Of a DNA stretch of 64,000 nucleotides, positions 23,795 to 33,887 are shown piece by piece (position 1 is the first letter of the stretch; every line of letters begins with the position of its first letter). The position numbers and the translations under genes are program-made. This stretch comes from Nematostella vectensis (lineage: Eukaryota > Cnidaria > Anthozoa > Actiniaria > Edwardsiidae), in the NCBI RefSeq assembly GCF_932526225.1, contig NC_064043.1:14816085-14880084 (forward strand), written 5' to 3'. The notes under the pieces were generated by a model. That model saw nothing but the letters and a program-made list of their open reading frames with translations. It did not search any database and was not told where the DNA came from.

Positions 23795-24568
23795 TTACAG
23801 CTCAAGCTCAGACTCAAGCTCAGACTTGGACTGAAGCTCAGACATTGTTGAACTTGTAAAAGGCTCGAACATGGGCCCGGGCTCTCCGTTTTGCTCTGGC
23901 AAAGGACGAAGTTCGTAACGTACGTACACCAAGTATTCCCTGCCTTTCTCCCATATGCCAGTGTCTATGCCCTCTAGAGCGCCGACTGTAGTCTTGTCAC
24001 CCCTTCTCACCAAGGACCCGCCCACTTTGTGTTCTGAGCGTCCCTCCATTTCTGATATTGGAGCTAGGGGCTCTGCGGTTGCCTTACCGACTACTGTGAA
24101 GATTCTGTAACACTGATCCGGGTCAAGCATCTCCATCACTTCTGGCAGCAGAGCGTCCCCACCCAGTGCTTCTTGCTCGTGGGAAATCTACAAAACCGAG
24201 CCGTCGTAGCTGATATCGGGGCCGCGCGCCACGGGCTTCGGCTCAATGAAGCCTGCCTCACCGAGGTCACGGATCTCTTCATAGGTACGAGGCGTAATGC
24301 TTCTTCCTAACTTTACAGCATCACCGTCTGGATACAAACGATGAACACCGACGACAAACAGCGAGTAATACTTGTCGCCATTCTTGGGTGCCTCTGGCTT
24401 TTGGCCTTTCACTGGCCGCGCTTTCGCGGGTATGAGCGGCATGAGCAGCGTGTGCTTGACAACCTCAGCGATATCCACGTCGAGAATATTCTGCACCACC
24501 CCTGCTAATACATCAGGTGCCTTATCATCAGGCATATCATTGAGAATCTTTTCTATGTAAGCGTCCAT
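23795..24568 (-). CDS. Unidentified 257-codon frame with one internal amber stop
   Basis: Two adjacent minus-strand frames are in the same phase and are separated only by one TAG (24,188-24,190). The first (126 residues) starts MDAYIEKILNDMPDD and has a segment YYSLFVVGVHRLYPDGD. The second continues ISHEQEALGGDALLPEV, then DQCYRIFTVVGKA and GREYLVYVRYELRPLPE, and ends in a Ser/Glu-rich tail. The composition is that of a real soluble protein on both sides of the stop. I do not recognise the family. The TAG may mark a recent pseudogene, a readthrough codon or a polymorphism. The zinc-ribbon frame lies just upstream on the same strand. Confidence 0.5.
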
Positions 24569-24642
24569 TTTCAGTGGGTATACTCTCTGGGTGGCATATC
24601 TCTAAAACGAAAATTTCGACATATCTAACGGGGATGGGGATG

Positions 24643-25044
24643 CTACTGCCTAAAGCGACCTCTCAGCTCTGCTAGGACAAAGGGGGGGGGGGGTATCCTT
24701 TGAGCCCGCTGTTCTTTGTAAACAACCTTGCGCTTTAGAGGGTTATTACCACAGGCCTCGCAAAGCCGGGCCTCGGACTGGGTCTCCACTCCACATTTTC
24801 TACAGGGATAAGACTCGATTGCGCCCTTCCTCAACCTAGCGCGATGTATCTTGCAACGCTCATAGATGCAGCTTTTTCCACAATGAGCTAAGCTCCCAAT
24901 CGTGAGCCACTGACACAGGTTTTGACCACTCATATTTTGGTCGCATATACCAACCCAGAAATAGGTCTCAATGGGCGTATGGTGTGTGAGAATTGACTGT
25001 ATTGCGTTTGCGACACTCCCTGCTAAGCATAGTTGGATTCCCAT
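24643..25044 (-). CDS. Small Cys/His-rich zinc-ribbon-like protein
   Basis: 133 residues; the true start may be the Met before SGQNLCQWL (about residue 38). The Cys pattern C-x9-C-x3-C-x4-C-x2-H, followed by CRKCG...CEACG, suggests two zinc-binding units. The C-terminus is basic (NPLKRKVVYKEQRAQR). The stop is 75 bp upstream of the 24,568 start, so the two may share a transcript or element. Function not recognised; nucleic-acid binding is a guess from the composition. Confidence 0.45.
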   Translation of the reverse strand: MGIQLCLAGSVANAIQSILTHHTPIETYFWVGICDQNMSGQNLCQWLTIGSLAHCGKSCIYERCKIHRARLRKGAIESYPCRKCGVETQSEARLCEACGNNPLKRKVVYKEQRAQRIPPPPFVLAELRGRFRQ

Positions 25045-25199
25045 ATGTTACACATCAAGGGGGGGTTAGTCTCTCTGATATCCTTAGGTTATCTCGATGT
25101 TGTCAAGGTACTTGGCGGAACATTCTTTCACTATAACGGGCACATACGATAACCCTTTCAGGTTTGTTTCAAGCTATTGCTTTTGCGGGTTTCGATTAG

Positions 25200-25635
25200 T
25201 GGCCCTTAGTGGCTGGTGCGGAGCTTTTTGCGCACGCTAACCGATTTCACTGAAAGACCTTATATTGTATACCCCGGTATTGCATTACCCATGGAGAGAA
25301 GAGTATCGAGAGACGAAGAAAATGTAGGAAAACACGCTGGCGAGTGCGGCGGGCCGGGCGGTGCGTGCCAGTCGATTTCACTGAACGATCCCATACGAAA
25401 GCTCTTTTCAGGCTTCTGCTAAAGATTTCGGTTATGCGAAAAAGCCCTTCGCAGCTGGGGCGGGGCTTTTTTTGCGCGCGCCAGTTCCTGGTTTTACTGG
25501 AAAGACCCTTGTTATAGGACCGGGCATTATTTTACTCGTGGTTAGTTGGGTATCTTGGGCAAGAAAAAACTAGGAAAAGGGGCTGGGAGACTCGGCGAGC
25601 CGGGAGGCGGGCACCAGTCGGTTTCACTGAAACTC
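25200..25635. repeat. Two diverged GC-rich units of about 245 bp in tandem
   Basis: The copies start at about 25,218 and 25,462 (GCGGRGCTTTTT, GCGC) and each ends with a CCAGTCG(A/G)TTTCACTGAA box (25,368 and 25,612). Related boxes also occur at their starts. No coding frame is seen. Position upstream of the minus-strand frames at 23.8-25.0 kb would fit a regulatory or terminal repeat, which is an inference. Confidence 0.6.
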
Positions 25636-27409
25636 ACCAGTCTCCCCCCTGCGGTACATGAAAGCTACAAAGTATTTGGAATGCTTTTACATCCTTGATA
25701 TATATTTTTTCCAGTTTAATTATTTTACTGATTTCGCCCTTGAATGCCTCAATAAAGGACAAGATTGAAAAGCTTCGCTCACTCATTATTTTTGTGCCCA
25801 GGCATGTGAGGATTCCATCGCTTCACGATGTGAACATTAGATTTGCCCGCCTCGAAGTAGTCGTTAACGGACGGGGATTTCGATTATATTGCCTTCGTGT
25901 TGTCTCTTGTCGAAGAAGCGACACATACCGCAGAACTCTTTCAAAAAGTTATTCCGCCGAGAACATGACCGGCATATATATTACGACTTCGCACGCTTCT
26001 ACATTTCCCGTTTTATCCCACAGGCTTTCCACAAGGCCTCCTTCAATGAATGTTGTAAAACCAAGTAAGCTATTACAATTGATTATTGTAAGGTACTGAA
26101 AGTTTGTAGCAGCAATAATTAAATTTGGCTTTGAATGTATACGCTGGTTTGTGAGAGTTTCTTTTGCAATTTTTATTTTCTTGTGTGACAAGCGTCGTGA
26201 AGCTTTTTTATTGTTCTATTCACTTCCGTTTTATTTGCGCATGCTCACTGAAGCAAGCTCGAGAGCCAATAAGAATTGCCCTAGGAATTAATTATCCAAG
26301 AGCCTTGTACCTTGCCGCTGGCACAAAGGTACGTGGGCTCTGGGAACGAGATTGCAAACAATCTTTAAATACATGCGCTATTAAATGCGCAGTAGGCACA
26401 TTTTGAGTAACCGGAAGTAATTTTTTATCCCATGTTTCTCTGTAAACTAGACGCTAAAGTAGCGTGAAGCCGGGCTAGCATAGCTGCTTCTATTCATGAT
26501 ACGTTTAAGTTGTTTGATTGCGATTTTGCTTGGTTCTCTACCGCGATGATGTACAGCACGAGGTTTGTTTATGACACATTCCACGGCACATTCATAGGCA
26601 AGAAACTTTGCAAACCGAGACCTCACACATTGTTTGGACATATAATCTTTATTAATTGTATTTCCATCGACAGAAAATTGTTCAGCTTTTTCAAACAAAT
26701 TACAATCAATTTCCAAATACTTTTCATTAATTGCTGTATTTTTACATTAAGAACTTACGAGTGACACGAGCAAAATATTTATAAACACTAGCGAGTATAA
26801 ACATTCTCAACAAAACCACCTTTTGATCCAACAGTATTACGAACAAGTTTACAATAAGTAAAAAACAAGTTAACATAAAAAAATTGTTATTTTGGTGTCT
26901 TCATGAATTATATAATTGTTGTTTTCCAACATGGCGGGCGTCTTCATAGACCGCAATTCTTGTCTAAGTTCTTCGACCTTGGTCTCTTTGCACGATACTG
27001 TGCTGCTTTCCATATCTTGTGGACACGACGGAAAAAACATGACATGACGCTCCAAATAAGCACATTTCACATCTACTAAGGCGGAAAATTTATCAGAGTA
27101 CTAAGTTAGTCATAGCAAACAAAATATCAAGTGCAACTTTTTTTTTAATTGATGCGACTTTTTGTAAAGTTTCATTGAAATTTGAGCTTTTCGTCCCTGA
27201 GCTGATACATAGCGCAAGGATTATCAAGGGAAAAAAAATATATAAAAAGCCAAAATCTCGGTATGTGTATTTCGGCCATACGTTATTTGTGTTTGGAAAA
27301 TTAGTCCGTAATACAAGGAAAAGATGGCCATTGAACGAAATTGTATCTTCCTTGTCTATAGAATTGCGTATTTTCCAGGTTTTTCCGTCATGTCCATCTT
27401 GTGAGGACT
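25636..27409. other. No recognised gene
   Basis: Short frames only. A minus-strand frame at 27,070-26,870 (MESSTVSCKETKVEELRQEL) looks protein-like, but no splice or homology evidence supports it. Confidence 0.4.
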
Positions 27410-27670
27410 TCAGTTCGTTTTGTCACTGTCCTTTGTGATATTTTTGCTATGATCATCAACGATCTCAACTCGTTTTAGCTTGTTTTCAATATTAGACATG
27501 TTTGATATGTTAGACAGTCCTTGAAACGACCCGGGTCGAAATGTACGCACATAAACATCTTTTAGTGTGGGTCTATCGCGGACGACGTGTGTATTTGTAT
27601 GACAGTCTACGGAACAGATGCTCATTTGCATAAGCCACTGTCCGGCGTCCTCGATTCCATGCGACGCCAT
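27410..27670 (-). CDS. Hypothetical 86-residue protein; start exon duplicated at 29.7 kb
   Basis: Starts MASHGIEDAGQWLMQMSIC and runs to a stop at 27,410 without recognised domains. The first 69 bases recur, inverted and nearly identical, at 29,711-29,779, where the frame ends soon after at a GTGAG|GTTTG-like donor. That the start segment is duplicated together with its ATG suggests it is, or was, a real first exon. Function unknown. Confidence 0.35.
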   Translation of the reverse strand: MASHGIEDAGQWLMQMSICSVDCHTNTHVVRDRPTLKDVYVRTFRPGSFQGLSNISNMSNIENKLKRVEIVDDHSKNITKDSDKTN

Positions 27671-29779
27671 TCTCTGCCATTTGTCATGACAACAGCCCAC
27701 GCTTTGACGAAGGCGGTGTTTTGCGAAGTTTTATTACATTTATAACATTAGATAGTATGCTCGCCTGTTATACTTTTTAAACAAAAAAATATCATGACAA
27801 TAAAGTATAAAGGTCAACTTATCTTATGTTAGAAAATCAACTTCCTAAGAAGTCTTAAAAGAATTAGATTTTGGCGATATTTTGAAGAGAATGAATCACA
27901 TGAGAAAAGTTCTAACTCACTAAATTTCACATTTTTGGTACATCCAGTCATAAGCAAAGTTCAAAGCCGAGACTCACAGCATAGCTAAAACTGTTATTTT
28001 ACTTAATCTGAGTGAACTCTGAGCACATATTTCCACCTGGTTTTAAATATATCAAACGATTACGAGCTTGCATGGTTTTACCGTCTCCAAACCGCAAAGC
28101 ACGCATCTAATTATATTCTAAATATCTCGAAAAGGCGTGGAAAACGCTGGAAAGTTTGTATTGGACGTTTGATAAGAATTCCTTCAGGAATTTGTCTGGG
28201 AGGTCTGATTTCCGTAGCACCCTTTATTAAGAGCAATAAGTCCTTTAATAGTATAGACATGCAACAACAGCCAATAATTATGTTTGCTTCTAGAAACATT
28301 TTTGGTACACCTTGTCATAGACTCGTTTTATGAAAATCATGTACCATATATGAATCTCCAACTAAAAAACTCTCGGTGTGTGAAAGATGGGCTCCGGATC
28401 CTAACGCGTTAGAAATTAGCAGGATAAATTAAAAAGTGTGTCATTCAATCAGTCTCGACTAAATCCTTTTTCTAGCCGTAGAAGCGTGCGTAAATAGCAA
28501 AAGAATGAAATGAACATGACCGTGCATTCCAGCATGGCAACTGCGTTAAAAATAAACTTTTCTATTTCCCCCCCAAAGTTTGTTTATTTGAAGTAATTTA
28601 AATTTTGTTACTATGCGTGAACATTACTCTAAAGGATGAGGTACAATTTAGAAAATGAAAACGAATAAAACGCTCAAAATATAATTTTTATTTACGTCCT
28701 AGAGATTTTAAGCTAATTAGTCGAGCTTGATTTTTATTGTAAATTTCCTCTTCGCCTTATCATGGGGGTAAGACACCAAGAAAGAGGGTAGAAAATCAGC
28801 GAAAGATACCTCTAAAGCCTCTTTGAAGCTAGAAACATTACTTTTGGTACTCCGCCTGAAGAAGGAAAACGCCATTTATATGATAGTGTAGACTGTTTCA
28901 TTTATGAAAGTTGTTTTACCAGCTTTTAAGCGATTCAATCGAGTCAAAATGTAAACATATGACCAATGATTGATATTAACCAAAAAAAAAAATACTTGCA
29001 AAATAGGTTCTCTATGACAAGAGTCATCAAACTGTCATTTGACCGATAGTCCCCAATTTTTTAGGTTAAAGCGGTTAAAATCGAGAGTCCTCTGTTTCAA
29101 AACTAATTTAAACCACACAGTGCATGTTGCAGTGCTCCAAAAAGGTTAGTAAAAAAAAGGTAGAAGACCCATTTTTAGCTATGGTTGCAAATCAGACAGC
29201 CTTTGTTACATCAACCGTATGCTAGATCAAAGGTAAACCCCGAGGTCATCAATGACAATTAATTTTATAATTTTAAATAGAAGCTTTAAACGACTAGAAA
29301 GTCGTAATGCGCCATTGAAATTGCTGTGTGTAGTTGTGAACAATAATGCGATAAATTTTAGTGAAGGAAATACGTCCGATCTTCAAGATTTCTAAGAAAT
29401 GATCATGTTAATGTGAATGATTTACGAAGTTTGGCGATCAGCTTGAAAACTTTGAGTAAAACAGACTTCTAACTCAAATCCCCAAATGCACTGTTCGGTC
29501 GCATTTCTCCTCAGAAGCTCTTTTCCACCATATCAATATTTTTAGTGCGTTTCCTGAAAAAAAATTAAAAGAATTCGGCTAGAAAAGTTGCTCACGTTAA
29601 ATTTTGAAATGTTTCAAAGTTTGTGCTCAAGTACATACTTGGGTTTATTATCATTGAGCTAGGTAGAAAGCTTGATAAGTCATCTCATCCCTGTGAAACG
29701 ATGACTTAAAATGGCGTCGCATGGAATCGAGGACGCCGGGCAGTGGCTTATGCAAATGAGCATCTGTTCCGTAGACTGT
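27602..29779. repeat. 69-bp inverted repeat pair, 2.0 kb apart
   Basis: 27,602-27,670 and 29,711-29,779 are reverse complements with about one mismatch. The interval (27,700-29,700) holds no gene I can support. Confidence 0.85.
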
Positions 29780-29845
29780 GAGGTTTGAGCGTCTTGGTAG
29801 GTAATTTCCCCAGCATGTTTGTAAAGTATTCAAACAGCAAATCAC

Positions 29846-30372
29846 TCCAAATGCAGTCTTTTCTTCTTATCACTTATAGTTCGATCGTCAGACTGACAGC
29901 TAGCGTAAGGCATGATGGATACATGTGACTTTTGTCTGATAACGTGATATTAATGACGTAATGTGAACTTTGGGCTTCCTGTGTTATCAGACCACGTGAT
30001 ATCTATGACGTCACATGGTTCCGTCCGTAAAGCATTATGGGGGACTAAACGCGACGTTGCCAGATACAGATACATTGAACGAATGCTAGAACCAATGTCG
30101 GACCGCCTTCGGCTAGCTCGACTAAAAAGCGAGTATTTGGCCTATACTCAAGAACATTTTTTCATCCTTTTTTTTTTACTACTATTAGCTTTATTTTTGA
30201 CACACGTATAAATAAACGTTTAGGCTAAAGATGAGGATGTTTCATTAAGAGAAATAGCAATAAACGGAATAATCATTTAATTGTGCGATGCTAGGATTCA
30301 AAGCGAACGAAGACACTCGAAGTAAACAAAAGATACATTCGATCGAATCTTCCCGTGTGACATTAAAACTGA
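29846..30372. other. No gene seen
   Basis: Contains several CACGTGAT and TGACGTCA-type palindromic hexamers/octamers (29,950-30,020), which may be chance or regulatory sites. Confidence 0.35.
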
Positions 30373-30594
30373 ATGAAAATGGAGAGCAAAGAAAACCTGA
30401 GTCCGAAAAGCGATCATGAAAGCAAAAACTTGGCCGATTTCAAACGCTTCAAAGTTCCAGAGTTAAAATCCACTTCAATATTGTCAAGCGATCAAGTAGT
30501 GGAGATGTTTTGTCAACTCTCTGCCTTGCCTGATATGTCGAGTTACCTCTCTAGAGACCAGCCTTTTGGACAAGCACAAGGACTTCCTCTCTAG
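30373..30594 (+). CDS. Hypothetical open frame leading into a minisatellite
   Basis: 73 codons start MKMESKENLSPKSDHESK, then VPELKSTSILSSDQVVEMF, and run into the 40-bp array at 30,545. The first 55 residues look protein-like and could be a first exon. No downstream exon was found and the family is not recognised. Confidence 0.25.
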   Translation: MKMESKENLSPKSDHESKNLADFKRFKVPELKSTSILSSDQVVEMFCQLSALPDMSSYLSRDQPFGQAQGLPL

Positions 30595-31005
30595 AGACCA
30601 GTCTTCGGGACGAGCACAAGGACTTCCTCTCTAGAGACTGAGACGAGAACAAGGACTTCCTCTCCAGGGACCAGCCTCTGGGACGAGCACAAGGACTTCC
30701 TCTCTAGAGACTGAGACGAGCACAAGGACTTCCTCTCTAGAGACCAGCCTTTGGGACGAGCACAAGGACTTCCTCTCTAGAGACCAGTCTTCGGGACGAG
30801 CACAAGTACTTCCTCTCTAGAGACCAGTCTTCGGGACGAGCACAAGGACTTCCTCTCTAGAGACCAGCCTTTGGGAGTACAAGGACTTCCTCTCTAGAGA
30901 CCAGCCTTTGGGAGTACAAGGATTTCCTCTCTAGAGACCAGCCTTTGGGAGTACAAGGACTTCCTCTCTAGGGACCAGCCTTTGGGAGTACAAGGGTGTC
31001 ACTGG
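30545..31005. repeat. Minisatellite, about 40-bp unit, about 11 copies
   Basis: Units contain CTCTCTAGAGACCAGCCTTT and GAGCACAAGGACTTC. Shorter variants with GGGAGTACAAGG dominate at the right end. Confidence 0.9.
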
Positions 31006-31850
31006 GTGTTTTGTTGAAGTTCTCCTTGCATGCGCCATTAAACTCAAAATAGATATGCTGACCTATTCCTTTTAGCTTTTGTGTGTGTGATTTTTATCGC
31101 TTAGTGGTGTTTTGCTTTGCATCCTTGTTCTTTAGAGTTGAAAATGTACTTTGATGCCGGCTTAAAGTTGAATAAAGAACATGCCTTACAACTAGTCACA
31201 CTGTGCAGTTTATTATTCTCCCCTGTGGTCATTTTATGTCTCCAATTACTTGATCAAAATTGCTCGATACACCGCTTTGTCTGCCTTGTCCCTCCAGTTA
31301 GCTATTTTACTGTCCAGAATTTTACATACGATGCTTGCACGCTTATACTGTAATAACCAAACCTAGGTTTTTCCAGGTAAGTCTAAACAGGTTCTTATTT
31401 AACGGGTACTATCTCAAATTTTAGGCTACTTAGGTCCTTAAATAGGTTCTTAATTTTAGAGAAAAGTTAATATACTAATGGATGGTATAAGTGCAGTATC
31501 TAGACTGAGGTAGTGTCAATACACGTCTGGTCTTGTCAAATATGCGGCCAAGACCCCTTCAATTATATTTAAACTCTCATGCTAAAAATATTGTTTAAAT
31601 AATACATGTTTTAGTTTACTGTTTGAGAATCACAATTTTAATCATTGCTGGGAGATCTTAAAGGTTCGTTTTATTTTAAATAAGAACCTAGGCTAAATAG
31701 GTTCTTATTTAAAAGGGCTCTAAATTAGTATTTTTAGGCTAACAGGTTCTTAAATTCTAGGTTTTTATAAGCGGATAAGTACTGTATTCGATTGAACTCC
31801 TTCTGGTTTTCAATTTCAATTTAAGGTCCTGGTAGATTCTGTACCGTTCT
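31006..31850. other. No gene seen
   Basis: AT-rich, with several AGGTTCTTA(T)TT-type short repeats between 31,390 and 31,770. Confidence 0.5.
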
Positions 31851-31914
31851 TCTAACACTCTTGCACTAAATTTTGCCTTGCCTTCTCTAGCATCTTTCTG
31901 GATTTTACACAGCA

Positions 31915-32813
31915 CGTGCGCCCTAATGGGGGAATCCCCCAGGGGACCAAACTAGCTCCCATGCTATTCGCGATCTTAGTTAATCGGCTAGTTTCAAATT
32001 GGCCTACGAGACTGAAGTACGTAGATGATACGACCGTCTTTGAAGTAGTACCACGTTGCATTCCAAGCTATTTGCAAATACGCCGTAAATGATGTTAGTT
32101 CCTTTGATGAAAGTCGTGGTATGCGTTTAAATCCTAAGAAATGTAGGGAGTTAGAGATAAATTTCCTGCAGTATATTCCAGCTAGCCCGGTCCAATTGAA
32201 CGTTTTTGGAGCTCCTGTAAAGAAAGTGGACAGTTATAAGATTTTTGGGGTTCATATAAGTAGCGACCTCAAGTGGAATGTGCATGTCGACTTTATCATT
32301 AAGAAGGCAAACAAACGCCTTTATGCGCTACGGACACTTAAGAAGCCTGGTGTCCAGCCCAATGATCTGGTGCGCATATACTGTTCACTAATTAGATGTG
32401 TCCTTGAATATGCCGTGCCCGTATGGGCTGGGCTTCCTGCCTATCTTTCAGACATGCTTGAAACAGTTCAGAGGAGGGCGATGCGCATCATCTTTACGCA
32501 TGTCGAGTATATCACCGCCCTTCACAGCTATGGACTCGGGTCCCTTGCTGAGCGCCGGGATTGCCTATGGATTGCTCAAAGCTAGAACGTCTCCTCCTCT
32601 TAGCTGTTTTTCCTAGAGGCGATACAATAAGCCATGGCTACTCTCTGAGATCGGGCACACAGAGAACTGATATATTTCAAGGAATGACCTCTAGGCTTAA
32701 TGAGTTTGTAACCGTTCGTTACCAGTGATATTTATGGCAAATAACTTCGTCATGTTTTATGACCATACCACTGTAATTCAGTAGCACCTGCGATAGTGAA
32801 ATAAACTATTATT

Positions 32814-32863
<50 letters not shown>

Positions 32864-32870
32864 TACTACA
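31915..32870 (+). mobile_element. 5'-truncated LINE with reverse transcriptase end and ATT tail
   Basis: Reverse-transcriptase motif GIPQGTKLAPMLFAILVN and the catalytic KYVDDTTVFEVV occur at 31,940-32,060. After a frameshift and stop near 32,090, the thumb region continues at 32,121-32,585 (SRGMRLNPKKC, KKANKRLYALRTLKK, LEYAVPVWAGLPAYLS). The element ends in an (ATT)n tract at 32,808-32,868, the kind of simple tail several LINE clades leave. Inactive. Confidence 0.88.
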
Positions 32871-33640
32871 GGTTTTTACTCTCCCTTATAAGAAGTACGA
32901 CAAGACGAGCGACACAGAAAGCTCTGCGCAGGAGGGTAGGTTATGTCCTATTCGATGAGAAATATACGTCATCATGACGTCATGCCGTAGTGGGGGCCCA
33001 ATGGGATGATTGTGGACTGATGGATTAGGACACAAAGGGACCCCCCATGATGTACCGCGAAACAAAGCTTTACCATATTTCGTGGTTGTCCTTGCCATCT
33101 GTCATGTGACTGCAATAGTAGCTTCACGACACAGTGTGATAAGCAATGGTCTCTTGTAACATTACTGGGCGAGTCTCGTGAATCTTTATTGCAAATATCT
33201 TTAGAGCAGACAAAAAAAGGCTTGGCTTTGGCTATTCCACTGCGTGTTTAATGTCGTGACAGATCATTAATCATTATTCCTTTCGATACGAAGACTGTGA
33301 ACAAAGCCGTAACATGGGTCTTGAAATAATAGCAGCATACAGCTCTTTCAATATAGTTTGTCGGTCGCTAAAGCCTACGCACCCTGAATGAAAGGTAGTT
33401 TGGCTAGAAGCAAAATATACTTTATTGATACCTCGCTGTTGTAGATGCTGTAATCAAAAGAAAAAAAAAAACAGAGCTTTGCTGAAAGCTAGTACGAATG
33501 TCCAAAGCTAAATATCAACTCGCAAACTCGAACAACGAGCACATTTGTGCACTTACACATACAACTTAGCAGTCTGGGTACGTAGAGTTTTACAACTTTT
33601 TTTGAAACAGCTATATACGCATTCCATTTCCAACACCAAA
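32871..33640. other. No gene seen
   Basis: A minus frame at 33,098-32,886 (FRGTSWGVPLCPNPSVHNHP) is not supported by context. Confidence 0.4.
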
Positions 33641-33790
33641 CCCTTCTATGGTGTCACGCAATCATCTATCATGTTACGCCATCTTTCATGTAAAGCAGTG
33701 CCATCAGCTGTTACGTAACGTCTTCTGCCATGTTATGTAACGCCATCTATCATGTCACGTAACACCATCTCCCATATCACTCTATCTGTT
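33640..33790. repeat. Short degenerate repeat around ATCATGTTACGTAACGCC
   Basis: About five imperfect units of 22-28 bp with CCATCT and CATGT(T/C)A(C/T)GTAAC blocks. Confidence 0.6.
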
Positions 33791-33887
33791 AGGCTCATTC
33801 ATAAGGTCTTTACAGGAGTTCCCCTGCCACTGAACAAAAAAAAAAAAAAAGGAACACAGGTGTAAAGTGCTGTATAGTCACGAAATA

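Noticed and set aside
32886-33098. Minus frame with FRGTSWGVPLCPNPSVHNHP
   Set aside because: Looks protein-like but has no start context, no splice partner and no recognised family; probably a repeat relic.
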